From an uncultured Eubacteriales bacterium (GTDB lineage: Bacteria; Bacillota; Clostridia; Christensenellales; UBA1242): 26,596 bases of DNA. Below are positions 7,285 to 14,739 of this stretch, one piece after another (the first letter of the stretch is position 1; the number at the start of each line of letters is the position of its first letter). The stretch is from the NCBI GenBank assembly GCA_905203455.1, contig CAJKVX010000006.1, forward strand, positions 1-26,596. Reading direction: 5' to 3'. Under the pieces are notes generated by a model, which did not search any database, was not told the DNA's origin, and saw nothing but the letters and a program-made list of their open reading frames with translations. Both the position numbers and the translations under genes were made by a program.

Positions 7285-7962
7285 ATGGGACAAAAAGTTA
7301 ATCCGCACGGACTTAGAGTTGGCGTGAACACTGGTTGGAACAGCCAATGGTATGCTTCAAATAAAGATTTTTCTAAGTTTTTGCTTGAAGACAAAAAGAT
7401 TCGTGATTTTATTAAGAAAAACTATAAAAACTATGGAATTTCAAAAGTTGTGATTGACCGTGCTGAAAACAAAGTTGTTGTTTCAATCTACACTTCAAGG
7501 CCTGGTCTTGTTATTGGGCAAAAGGGTGCAGGGGTTGAAACCTTGAAAGCACAACTTGCAAAAATTGCAACTGAAAAAAATATTGTTATCAATGTAATGG
7601 AAATTAAGTATCCTGATTTTGATGCACAACTTGTGGCTGAAAGCATTGCAAGCCAACTTGAAAACAGGGTTGGGTTTAGGCGTGCTATGAAACAAGCATT
7701 AAACCGTTGCACAAAAGCAGGTGTTAAGGGTATTAAAATTATGGTTGGCGGGCGTCTTGATGGGGCTGAAATTGCAAGAAGCGAGTTTTATCAAGAAGGT
7801 TCATTGCCACTTCAAACTTTAAGGGCAGACATTGATTATGGTTTTGCCGAAGCACATGTTTATGGAAAACTTGGCGTTAAAGTTTGGATTTATAAAGGGG
7901 AAATTCTTGGTAAGAAAACCTTAGTTAATACCCAAGGAGGAAACACCAATGTTAATGCCTAA
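7285..7962 (+). CDS. rpsC: 30S ribosomal protein S3 (uS3)
   Basis: Forms the mRNA entry channel and helicase region with S4 and S5. The start MGQKVNPHGLRVG is diagnostic. The type II KH domain has its GQKG loop at residues 78-81 within GLVIGQKGAGVETL, and the C-terminal domain includes GGRLDGAEIARSE and LPLQTLRADIDYG. The 225-residue length is normal. A strong AAGGAGGA lies upstream. Its last 14 bases overlap the start of rplP. Confidence 0.98.
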   Translation: MGQKVNPHGLRVGVNTGWNSQWYASNKDFSKFLLEDKKIRDFIKKNYKNYGISKVVIDRAENKVVVSIYTSRPGLVIGQKGAGVETLKAQLAKIATEKNIVINVMEIKYPDFDAQLVAESIASQLENRVGFRRAMKQALNRCTKAGVKGIKIMVGGRLDGAEIARSEFYQEGSLPLQTLRADIDYGFAEAHVYGKLGVKVWIYKGEILGKKTLVNTQGGNTNVNA

Positions 7963-8395
7963 AAGAGTTAAAAGAAGAAAACAACAAAGAGGCAGAATGA
8001 CTGGCGTTGCAACAAGGGGAAACAAAATTGTTCATGGTGAATATGGCATTGTTGCACAAGAGCCATGCTGGATAACCTCTAACCAAATTGAAGCTGCCAG
8101 AATTGCAATGACTCGTTACACAAAAAGGGGTGGTAAAGTTTGGATAAACATTTTCCCACACAAGCCTGTAACAAAGAAACCTGCTGAAACAAGAATGGGT
8201 TCTGGTAAAGGTTCACCTGAATATTGGGTAGCAGTTGTTAAACCTGGCAGAGTTATGTTTGAGATTGGCGGAGTTAAAGAAGAAATTGCAATGGAAGCAT
8301 TAAGACTTGCTAGCCACAAACTTCCTTGCAAGGTTAAAATTGCAAGAAAAGCCGACCTTGAACAACCTGAAACTAACAAGGAGGATAAGGCATAA
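7949..8395 (+). CDS. rplP: 50S ribosomal protein L16 (uL16)
   Basis: A late 50S assembly protein near the A-site tRNA elbow. MLMPKRVKRRKQQRGRM at the N-terminus fixes the start at 7949 rather than the ATG two codons later. AETRMGSGKGSPEYWVAVV follows with the conserved Arg-rich loop. The gene begins within the last codons of rpsC in another frame, with AAGGAGG at about 7934-7940 inside rpsC. The 148 residues end in a short acidic-basic tail. Its stop overlaps rpmC as TAATG. Confidence 0.98.
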   Translation: MLMPKRVKRRKQQRGRMTGVATRGNKIVHGEYGIVAQEPCWITSNQIEAARIAMTRYTKRGGKVWINIFPHKPVTKKPAETRMGSGKGSPEYWVAVVKPGRVMFEIGGVKEEIAMEALRLASHKLPCKVKIARKADLEQPETNKEDKA

Positions 8396-8640
8396 TGAAC
8401 GCTAAAGAATTATCAACAATGACTGATAACGAACTTGCTGACAAACTTGCAAGTTTGAAACAAGAATTGTTCAATTTAAGATTTTCTCACGCAACAGGCA
8501 GTTTGTCTAATCCTCTTGCGATTAATGTTTGCAAAAAGAACATTGCAAAGGTTAAAACTGTTATTCGTGAAAGAGAATTAGGAATCGCTAAAATTCAACC
8601 AGCAAAGGTTGAAACCAAAACTAAGAAGGCGAGAGGTTAA
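8395..8640 (+). CDS. rpmC: 50S ribosomal protein L29 (uL29)
   Basis: A two-helix protein by the exit tunnel that contributes to SRP and trigger-factor docking. The core shows ELADKLASLKQELFNLRFSH, then NPLAINVCKKNIAKVKTVI. At 81 residues it is longer than the common 63-68, with a lysine-rich tail of about 14 residues. It starts at the ATG that overlaps the rplP stop, with AAGGAGG 10-11 bases upstream. Confidence 0.96.
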   Translation: MNAKELSTMTDNELADKLASLKQELFNLRFSHATGSLSNPLAINVCKKNIAKVKTVIRERELGIAKIQPAKVETKTKKARG

Positions 8641-8645
8641 TTGAT

Positions 8646-8912
8646 ATGGCAAATGAAACTGTAAGAAGTGAAAGAAAAACAAGAATTGGTGTTGTTTCAA
8701 GCAATAAGATGGACAAGACCATTACTGTTGAGGTGCACACAAAGGTTAAGCACCCAATTTACAAAAAAACAATCAACAAAACAACAAAATTAAAGGCACA
8801 TGACGAGAAAAATGAATGTGATATTGGCGACACTGTTGAAATTGCAGAAACTCGCCCGCTAAGCAAAGATAAAAGATGGCGCCTTGTTAGAATCGTTGAG
8901 AAAGTGAAATAA
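8646..8912 (+). CDS. rpsQ: 30S ribosomal protein S17 (uS17)
   Basis: A primary 16S-binding OB-fold protein. RKTRIGVVSSNKMDKTITV and HPIYKKTI match the family, as does the ECDIGDTVEIAETRPLSKDK segment. The 88 residues are typical. The ribosome site (GAGAGG) is within the end of rpmC, five bases after whose stop it begins. Confidence 0.97.
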   Translation: MANETVRSERKTRIGVVSSNKMDKTITVEVHTKVKHPIYKKTINKTTKLKAHDEKNECDIGDTVEIAETRPLSKDKRWRLVRIVEKVK

Positions 8913-8936
8913 CATTAGGCAAGGAGAGAGAAGATT

Positions 8937-9305
8937 ATGATTCAACCACAAACAAGATTAAAAGTTGCTGACAATACTGGTGCTAAAGAAATTATGTGCA
9001 TTCAAGTTGTTGGTGGCTCTTTTAGAAGAAGTGGCAACATTGGCGATGTTATTGTTGCATCAGTTAAAAGTGCAATTCCTGGCGGAACTGTTAAAAAGGG
9101 TGATGTTGTTAAAGCAGTTATTGTTAGAACTGTTAAAGGCATTAGAAGAAATGATGGTAGCCACATTAAATTTGATGATAACGCTGCTGTTATTATTGAT
9201 AACCAAAAACAACCAAGAGGAACTCGTATCTTTGGGCCAATTGCGCGTGAACTTCGTGATAAAGGTTATATGAAAATTATTTCACTTGCACCCGAAGTTA
9301 TTTAG
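8937..9305 (+). CDS. rplN: 50S ribosomal protein L14 (uL14)
   Basis: An intersubunit-bridge protein of 122 residues, and the docking site of silencing factor RsfS in many bacteria. It starts MIQPQTRLKVADNTGAKEI and contains VVKAVIVRTVKGIRRNDGS and GTRIFGPIARELRDKGYMKI, all diagnostic. An AAGGAGAGAG site precedes the ATG. Confidence 0.98.
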   Translation: MIQPQTRLKVADNTGAKEIMCIQVVGGSFRRSGNIGDVIVASVKSAIPGGTVKKGDVVKAVIVRTVKGIRRNDGSHIKFDDNAAVIIDNQKQPRGTRIFGPIARELRDKGYMKIISLAPEVI

Positions 9306-9321
9306 GAGGAAGATTTAAGAT

Positions 9322-9912
9322 ATGGCAAATTTAAGTATTAAATCAGGCGATCTTTGTTTGGTTATTGCTGGGAAAGATAAGGGCAAAACTGGAAAGGTTT
9401 TAGCCGTTAGCCCAAGCACAGGCAGAGTTATTGTTGAAGGTGTCAACATTGTTAATCGCCACAAAAAACCAAGGTCTGCCCAAGACCAGGGTGGAATTAT
9501 TAAGCACGAAGCACCAATAAGTGCAAGCAATGTTATGGTGGTTTGCCCTAAATGCAACAAGGCAACAAGAGTTCACCACAAGATTGTTGATGGCAAAAAG
9601 GTAAGAGTTTGCAAGTGTGGCGAAGTTTTAGACACTAAGTTTGCAAAAACTGCAAAGAAAGCAGACAAAAAAGACGAACCAAAGAAAACTAGAACTTCAA
9701 AAGCAAAAGATGCAAGTAAAGACCAAAAACAAGAAACCGCACAAGAAGTTGCCCCAGAAGTTGTAAAAGAAGAAAAGGCAACAAAAACCGCTGCAACTAA
9801 AAAAACTGCTGCAAGCAAGCAAACAAAAAAGGCCGATGAAAAAATTGTTGCAACAAAAACAAGCAAAGTTGCATCAAAGCCAGCAGTAAGAAAAACAAAG
9901 AAAGATGTTTAA
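9322..9912 (+). CDS. rplX: 50S ribosomal protein L24 (uL24) with long C-terminal tail
   Basis: An assembly-initiating 50S protein. The KOW domain (about residues 5-72: GDLCLVIAGKDKGKTGKV, VEGVNIVNRHKKP) is followed by a zinc-knuckle-like segment with Cys75 and Cys78 (CPKC) and Cys97 and Cys99 (CKC). Zinc-type L24 proteins usually have CxxC in the second position; here one residue is missing. From residue 105 a tail of about 92 residues rich in Lys, Ala, Thr and Glu, with no Cys or aromatic residues, brings the protein to 196 residues against a usual 100-115. The tail is probably disordered. It uses the same A-rich codons as its neighbours, and the frame is intact to the stop. Confidence 0.95.
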   Translation: MANLSIKSGDLCLVIAGKDKGKTGKVLAVSPSTGRVIVEGVNIVNRHKKPRSAQDQGGIIKHEAPISASNVMVVCPKCNKATRVHHKIVDGKKVRVCKCGEVLDTKFAKTAKKADKKDEPKKTRTSKAKDASKDQKQETAQEVAPEVVKEEKATKTAATKKTAASKQTKKADEKIVATKTSKVASKPAVRKTKKDV

Positions 9913-9927
9913 GGGTAGGTAACTGAT

Positions 9928-10470
9928 ATGGAAAATAGACTAAAAGAAAAGTATGTTAAAGTTGTTGTTCCTGCGCTTGTTAAAGAATATGGATATAAAA
10001 ACATCAATGAAGTTCCAAAACTTGAAAAAATTGTTTTGAACATGGGCCTTGGCGATGTTAAAGACAATAGTAAAAGTTTTAACCTTGCAGTAGAAGAACT
10101 TGCAACAATTTCTGGTCAAAAACCAGTTGTTACAAAAGCAAAGAAATCTGTTGCAAACTTTAAAGTAAGGGAAGGAATGAAAATTGGTGCAAAAGTTACT
10201 TTAAGAGGCACAAGAATGTATGAATTTATGGATAAGTTTATAAGCATTGCCCTTCCAAGAGTTAGAGACTTTAGGGGGGTTAGCCCAACATCTTTTGATG
10301 GCAGAGGAAACTATTCATATGGTGTTCGTGAACAACTTATTTTCCCAGAAATTGTTTACGACAAAATTGAAAAAATCAGAGGTTTTGACATTACATTTGT
10401 TACAACTGCCAAAACTGATGACGAAGCAAGAAGCCTATTAAAACTTATGGGAATGCCATTTAAGGCATAA
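9928..10470 (+). CDS. rplE: 50S ribosomal protein L5 (uL5)
   Basis: Binds 5S rRNA and contacts the P-site tRNA. The 180-residue length is standard. Signatures are EVPKLEKIVLNMGLGDVK, GQKPVVTKAKKSVANFKVR and PRVRDFRGVSPTSFDGRGN. The last 20 residues (TDDEARSLLKLMGMPF) are typical. The upstream ribosome site AAGGGTAGG is modest. Confidence 0.98.
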   Translation: MENRLKEKYVKVVVPALVKEYGYKNINEVPKLEKIVLNMGLGDVKDNSKSFNLAVEELATISGQKPVVTKAKKSVANFKVREGMKIGAKVTLRGTRMYEFMDKFISIALPRVRDFRGVSPTSFDGRGNYSYGVREQLIFPEIVYDKIEKIRGFDITFVTTAKTDDEARSLLKLMGMPFKA

Positions 10471-10487
10471 CGCAAGGAGAGAGTATT

Positions 10488-10673
10488 ATGGCAAAAAAAT
10501 CATTAATTAATAAACAACAAAAACCACAAAAATATCAAACAAGAGAATACACTAGGTGTACTATGTGTGGCAGACCACACGCTGTTCTTAGAAAATATGG
10601 TATTTGCAGAGTATGTTTTAGAGAACTTGCCTACAAAGGTGAAATTCCTGGCGTTAAGAAATCTAGTTGGTAA
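10488..10673 (+). CDS. rpsN: 30S ribosomal protein S14, zinc type (uS14)
   Basis: A short zinc-binding S14 of 61 residues in the 30S head. Cys24, Cys27, Cys40 and Cys43 form the CxxC pairs (CTMCGRPH, CRVCFRELA), and GEIPGVKKSSW is the usual C-terminus. It is the type Z protein also named RpsZ. AAGGAGAGAG lies upstream. Confidence 0.98.
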   Translation: MAKKSLINKQQKPQKYQTREYTRCTMCGRPHAVLRKYGICRVCFRELAYKGEIPGVKKSSW

Positions 10674-10688
10674 AGGGAGGAAAGAGAG

Positions 10689-11093
10689 ATGAGTATTAAT
10701 GTTACTGATCCAATTGCTGATATGCTTACAAGAATTAGAAACGCTCAAACTGTTAGAAAAGAAACCGTTTCAATTCCTGCATCTGCAATGAAAAAGGCAA
10801 TTGCACAAATTTTGAAAGATGAAGGCTTTATTGCTGGTTTTGAAGAAAAACAAGAAGGCTCAAAAAGAGACATTGTTGTTACTTTAAAATATGGCAATCG
10901 TGGTGAAAAAGTTATTTCAGGCCTTAAAAGAATTTCAACTCCTGGGCTAAGAGTTTATGCTAACGCTAGTGACCTTCCAAAGGTTTTAGGCGGACTGGGA
11001 ATTGCTATTATTTCAACATCTAAGGGTGTTATGACTGATAAAAACGCAAGAAAACAAAACATTGGCGGCGAAGTGCTTGCTTATGTTTGGTAA
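10689..11093 (+). CDS. rpsH: 30S ribosomal protein S8 (uS8)
   Basis: A primary 16S-binding protein and, in E. coli, the repressor of the spc operon through a site at rplE. The 134 residues start with VTDPIADMLTRIRNA and end with ISTSKGVMTDKNARKQNIGG then EVLAYVW. The E. coli-like S8 operator at the rplN-rplE junction is not obvious here. AAAGGGAGG precedes the start. Confidence 0.98.
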   Translation: MSINVTDPIADMLTRIRNAQTVRKETVSIPASAMKKAIAQILKDEGFIAGFEEKQEGSKRDIVVTLKYGNRGEKVISGLKRISTPGLRVYANASDLPKVLGGLGIAIISTSKGVMTDKNARKQNIGGEVLAYVW

Positions 11094-11104
11094 GGAGGAG
11101 AAAG

Positions 11105-11665
11105 ATGAGTAGAATTGGTAAAGCGCCTATAATTCTTCCAGCAAATGTTACTCTTGACCAAACAGTTGAGGGTGATGTTATTGTAACTGGCCCAAAAGGC
11201 ACTTTAAGGCAATGGGTTGATAGTTGCATAACAGTTAGCAAAAATGAATTAGATGGCAAGCAAGTTGTTACCCTTTCAAGGGCTAATGACCAAAAAGAAG
11301 TTAGAGCAAAACACGGGCTTTACAGAGCGTTGATTGCAAACATGGTTAAAGGTGTAACAGAAGGTTACAGCAAATCTTTAACAATTAACGGCGTTGGTTA
11401 TAAAGTTGCAGTAAACGGCAACAAAATCACATTAAACATTGGGCTTAGCCACCCTGTTTATGTTGAAATTCCTAATGGAATAACTGTTACTTTGCCTAAC
11501 GCTAATGAAATTAAGGTTGAAGGAATTGACAAAACTTTTGTTGGGCAGTTCGCTGCTGACATTAAGGCAATCAAACCTGTTGAACCATATCATGGATACG
11601 GAATTAGGTATACTGATGAAGTGGTTCACTTAAAAGAAATCAAAAAAAGCGGTAAAAAGAAATAA
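11105..11665 (+). CDS. rplF: 50S ribosomal protein L6 (uL6)
   Basis: A protein at the base of the L7/L12 stalk. I start at the ATG that gives MSRIGKAPI; a TTG 18 bases upstream overlaps rpsH and adds residues unlike the family. AAGGAGGAG (11092-11100) is correctly spaced for the ATG. Two repeated alpha/beta domains are present, with HGLYRALIANMVKGVTEG and KPVEPYHGYGIRYTDE. The family usually has EPYKGKGIRY, so EPYHGYGIRY is a small departure. The length is 186 residues. Confidence 0.97.
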   Translation: MSRIGKAPIILPANVTLDQTVEGDVIVTGPKGTLRQWVDSCITVSKNELDGKQVVTLSRANDQKEVRAKHGLYRALIANMVKGVTEGYSKSLTINGVGYKVAVNGNKITLNIGLSHPVYVEIPNGITVTLPNANEIKVEGIDKTFVGQFAADIKAIKPVEPYHGYGIRYTDEVVHLKEIKKSGKKK

Positions 11666-11678
11666 GGAGAAATAGGGA

Positions 11679-12047
11679 ATGGTTAATAAAACAAACAAAA
11701 ATGAATTAAGAAAAGCCAAACATGACAGAATTCGCAACACCCTTGTTGGAACAAGCGAAAAACCTAGACTCAATGTTTACCGTTCAACCACACACATTTA
11801 TGCTCAAATTATTGATGACACAAATGGTAAAACTTTGGTTAGTTCTTCAACAATTGACAAAAAGTTAAGTGAAAAACTTAAAGGCCTTGACAAAAAGGCT
11901 CAAGCAGAAAAAGTCGGCGAAGATGTTGCTAAAAAAGCAAAGAAAGCAGGCATTAAGCAAGTTGTTTTTGACCGTGGCGGTTACATTTACACAGGAAGAG
12001 TTGCTAGCCTTGCTGAAGGTGCAAGAAAAGCAGGCTTGGAGTTTTAA
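11679..12047 (+). CDS. rplR: 50S ribosomal protein L18 (uL18)
   Basis: A 5S rRNA-binding protein of 122 residues. RNTLVGTSEKPRLNVYRS and HIYAQIIDD begin the core, and FDRGGYIYTGRVASLAEGA then RKAGLEF close it. The basic N-terminal tail is typical. AAGGAGAAA lies upstream, and the next gene follows within 13 bases. Confidence 0.98.
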   Translation: MVNKTNKNELRKAKHDRIRNTLVGTSEKPRLNVYRSTTHIYAQIIDDTNGKTLVSSSTIDKKLSEKLKGLDKKAQAEKVGEDVAKKAKKAGIKQVVFDRGGYIYTGRVASLAEGARKAGLEF

Positions 12048-12059
12048 GGAGATTAGATG

Positions 12060-12626
12060 ATGGCAAAAATCGAAAATAAACAAGAAAACAAAAAGCAAGA
12101 AAAGGAAAGACGCCCAAGAAGAGACAATAAGGCTCAGGCACCAAGAGTTGAAGATGAGTTCGACAAGAAAATGGTTGCTGTTAACCGAATTTCAAAAACC
12201 GTTAAAGGTGGAAGAAAAATGAGGTTTAATGCAATTGTTGTTGTTGGAAACAGAAAGGGCAAGGTTGGAATTGGCATGGGCAAAGCAACAGAAGTTTCTC
12301 TTGCAATTGAAAAGGCAACTGTTGATGCTAAGCATCACATTATTGATGTTGCACTTCAAGGAACAACAATTCCTCATGAAGTTGATGGTGTTTTTGAAAC
12401 AACAAAAATTATCATGATGCCAAGTAAAGAAGGTAACGGAGTTATTGCAGGGGGTGCTGTTCGTGATGTTGTTGAACTTGCAGGAATAAGAGATATAACA
12501 ACAAAACTTTATGGCTCAAACAACCCAGTTAACTGTGTTAAAGCGACATTTGAAGGGTTAAAAATGCTTAAAACTGCTGAACAAATTGCAGCACTTAGAG
12601 GCATTAGTGTTGACCAAATAAAATAG
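12060..12626 (+). CDS. rpsE: 30S ribosomal protein S5 (uS5)
   Basis: A decoding-accuracy protein lining the mRNA entry channel. After a charged Lys/Glu/Arg-rich N-terminal arm of about 35 residues come the S5 double-stranded RNA-binding domain (RISKTVKGGRKMRFNAIVVV, GNRKGKVGIGMGKATEV) and the C-terminal EGNGVIAGGAVRDVVELAGI. ATGs occur at 12057 and 12060. The second is better spaced from the GGAG at 12048-12051, so the product is 188 residues. The arm is longer than in B. subtilis. Confidence 0.97.
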   Translation: MAKIENKQENKKQEKERRPRRDNKAQAPRVEDEFDKKMVAVNRISKTVKGGRKMRFNAIVVVGNRKGKVGIGMGKATEVSLAIEKATVDAKHHIIDVALQGTTIPHEVDGVFETTKIIMMPSKEGNGVIAGGAVRDVVELAGIRDITTKLYGSNNPVNCVKATFEGLKMLKTAEQIAALRGISVDQIK

Positions 12627-12639
12627 GAAGGTGAAAAAT

Positions 12640-12864
12640 ATGGCTGAAAAAGTTGGAACTTCTAAAAAAGAAGTGTATAATGAACCTAAACTAAAAATAA
12701 CTTTGGTGAAAAGCCTTAACGGCAGACTTTTAAAACAAAAAAGAACTTGCCAAGCACTTGGGCTTACCAAAATTAATCAAACAGTTATTAAAAAAGACAA
12801 TGATGCCACTCGTGGAATGATTTTTGTTGTTAAGCATTTGGTAACTGTTGAAGAAGTTAAATAA
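12640..12864 (+). CDS. rpmD: 50S ribosomal protein L30 (uL30), N-terminally extended
   Basis: A small 50S protein. The L30 core starts at about residue 17: KLKITLVKSLNGRLLKQKRT then CQALGLTKINQTVIKKDN. The usual bacterial length is about 58-60, and this one is 74 because of a 16-residue charged extension. I choose the ATG at 12640, eight bases after AGGAAGG; the GTG at 12631 lies inside that ribosome site. The extension is not otherwise recognisable. Confidence 0.93.
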   Translation: MAEKVGTSKKEVYNEPKLKITLVKSLNGRLLKQKRTCQALGLTKINQTVIKKDNDATRGMIFVVKHLVTVEEVK

Positions 12865-12878
12865 ATAAGGAGCAAATT

Positions 12879-13322
12879 ATGAAACTACACGAATTATCAC
12901 CTGCACCTAACTCAACCAAGGCTCCTAAAAGGCTTGGCAGAGGAATTGGCTCTGGAACTGGCAAAACCAGTGGAAAGGGGCATAAGGGGCAAAACGCAAG
13001 AAGTGGCGGTGGTGTTAGACCAGGGTTTGAAGGCGGCCAAATGCCTTTAATTCGTCAACTTCCAAAAAGAGGGTTTACTAACAATTGGAGAAAGGTTTAC
13101 ACAACAATTAATGTTAGTGACCTTGAGCAGTTTGAAAATGGAACAATAGTTACCGCACAAATGCTTAAAAATAAAGGTGTTATATCAAAAATTGAGCCTT
13201 ATGGGTTGAAAGTTCTTGGAAATGGAAACTTAACTAAGAGTTTAACTGTTAAGGCACAAAAATTTACCCAATCAGCACTTGACAAAATTTGCAATGCTGG
13301 TGGGGCTATTGAGGTGGAATAA
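12879..13322 (+). CDS. rplO: 50S ribosomal protein L15 (uL15)
   Basis: A late 50S assembly protein with a long Gly/Arg-rich extension running deep into 23S rRNA. MKLHELSPAPNS, KRLGRGIGSGTGKTSGKGHK and RPGFEGGQMPLIRQLPKRGF are diagnostic. The 147 residues are normal. The stop overlaps secY by TAATG, coupling ribosome assembly and the export channel as in other Bacillota. Confidence 0.98.
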   Translation: MKLHELSPAPNSTKAPKRLGRGIGSGTGKTSGKGHKGQNARSGGGVRPGFEGGQMPLIRQLPKRGFTNNWRKVYTTINVSDLEQFENGTIVTAQMLKNKGVISKIEPYGLKVLGNGNLTKSLTVKAQKFTQSALDKICNAGGAIEVE

Positions 13323-14626
13323 TGTTTAAAACCTTAGCAAGTGAATTAAAAACCCCTGAACTTAGGAAAAAAATTTTAATAACACTTTTGTTGCTTTTGG
13401 TGTATAGAATTGGTTGTTATTTGCCAGTTCCTGGCATTTTGCCTGACACTTATGCAACGCAAGTTGGAGACGATGCATCACTTTTAACATTGCTTAACGC
13501 TGTTACTGGTAGTGCGCTTTCAAACGGTGCGTTTTTAGCACTTGGTGTTACACCATATATCAATGCGTCAATCATTGTGCAACTTTTAACAGTGGGTATT
13601 CCTGCTCTTGAAAGGTTGTCTAAGCAAGGTGAAGATGGCAAAGAAAAAATCAACATGATAACAAAAATTGTTGCGATTGTTCTTGCCATTGCGCAGGGAA
13701 TTGGCATTGTGCTTGGTTTTGGCACTGATTGTTTAGCACCAATTTTTGGTGAAAACCTTATTTGGCTTACTGCTGTGTTTGTTGTTTTGGTTTTGGTTGC
13801 AGGAACTTGCTTTACAATGTGGCTTGGAGACAGAATAACCGACCAAGGCATTGGCAACGGGCTTTCACTTATAATCTTTATTGGTATTATTGCAAGCACT
13901 GGGCTTTCAATTGCAAATGCTGTTGTTAGCATTTTTGAGGGCAACACAAACAGCCTTTGGGAGTTACTTGGTTTCCTTGCTATGGTGTTTGTTGTGTTCA
14001 CTTTGATTGTTTTCTTTGATTTGGCTGAAAGAAGAATTCCTGTTCAATATGCTAAGCAAATTAAAGGAAGAAAAATGTATGGTGGGCAATCAAGTTATAT
14101 TCCTATGAAAATAAACGCAAGCGGGGTTATGCCAATAATCTTTGCCACTGCAATTATAACATTCCCTAACCTTATTATGCAGTTATGTGGTGTTACAAGA
14201 GATAGTGGTTGGTTTGCAAGGTTTTACTATGATTATCTAGGTGCAGGCGGAATTATTTACAGCATTTTAGTTGGCTTGCTAATCTTATTCTTCTCATACT
14301 TCTATGCTCAAATTCAATTCAACCCTGCAGATGTTAGCCAAAACATTCAGCAAAACGGCGGGTTTATTCCAGGTGTTCGTGCGGGAAGGCCAACAGTTGA
14401 TTATCTTTCAAAGATAAGCAAAAGAATAACACTCTTTGGTGCAATATTCTTAGCCTTTATTGCCATTGTTCCATCAGTTGTGTTTGAGGCAGTGGCAGGT
14501 GGGTCAATTGGGCTTTTGAATGCGTTCACTGCAACTGGTATGCTGATTGTTGTTAGTGTTGCAATTGAGTTTAATACTCAACTGAATGCTCAACTGCTAA
14601 TGAAAAGGCACAAGAATTTGTTATAA
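13322..14626 (+). CDS. secY: Preprotein translocase subunit SecY
   Basis: The channel of the Sec translocon in the cytoplasmic membrane. The 434-residue length and ten hydrophobic segments fit the family. Motifs include RIGCYLPVPGI near residue 25, TPYINASIIVQLLTVGIP, GDRITDQGIGNGLSLIIF, YIPMKINASGVMPIIFA (cytoplasmic loop and helix 7) and FNPADVSQNIQQNGGFIPG. The start overlaps the rplO stop with GAGGTGG just upstream. SecE and SecG are not in this window. A two-tier hairpin begins at its stop codon. Confidence 0.98.
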   Translation: MFKTLASELKTPELRKKILITLLLLLVYRIGCYLPVPGILPDTYATQVGDDASLLTLLNAVTGSALSNGAFLALGVTPYINASIIVQLLTVGIPALERLSKQGEDGKEKINMITKIVAIVLAIAQGIGIVLGFGTDCLAPIFGENLIWLTAVFVVLVLVAGTCFTMWLGDRITDQGIGNGLSLIIFIGIIASTGLSIANAVVSIFEGNTNSLWELLGFLAMVFVVFTLIVFFDLAERRIPVQYAKQIKGRKMYGGQSSYIPMKINASGVMPIIFATAIITFPNLIMQLCGVTRDSGWFARFYYDYLGAGGIIYSILVGLLILFFSYFYAQIQFNPADVSQNIQQNGGFIPGVRAGRPTVDYLSKISKRITLFGAIFLAFIAIVPSVVFEAVAGGSIGLLNAFTATGMLIVVSVAIEFNTQLNAQLLMKRHKNLL

Positions 14627-14671
14627 AATAGCCTATCACCACAGTTTTTGTGGTGATAGAGAACCTATTTT
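14625..14671 (+). terminator. Two-tier hairpin after secY (attenuator or weak terminator)
   Basis: An inner perfect 11-bp stem, CTATCACCACA (14633-14643) with TGTGGTGATAG (14649-14659), sits inside an outer 7-bp stem, AAAATAG with CTATTTT (14665-14671). The short tail TTTTAAAAATTT is not a clean U-run. It may attenuate read-through from the spc genes into adk or protect an mRNA end. Confidence 0.55.
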
Positions 14672-14682
14672 AAAAATTTAAA

Positions 14683-14712
14683 TTGAAGGATACTTGTTTA
14701 AACTTTTAAAAT
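14683..14712 (+). promoter_or_regulatory. Possible internal promoter for adk-map-infA
   Basis: TTGAAG (14683-14688) and TAAAAT (14707-14712) lie 18 bases apart, 27 bases before the adk start. The -35 matches four of six consensus bases and the -10 five. Placement after a hairpin supports an internal promoter, but AT-rich DNA makes chance matches common. Confidence 0.35.
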
Positions 14713-14739
14713 GGGAAATTGGATAATTTTGGGGGAAAG

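Noticed and set aside
13450..14001. Long minus-strand open frame of 183 codons inside secY
   Set aside because: It is antisense to a certain gene, has no ribosome site or recognisable motif, and arises from the codon pattern of secY.
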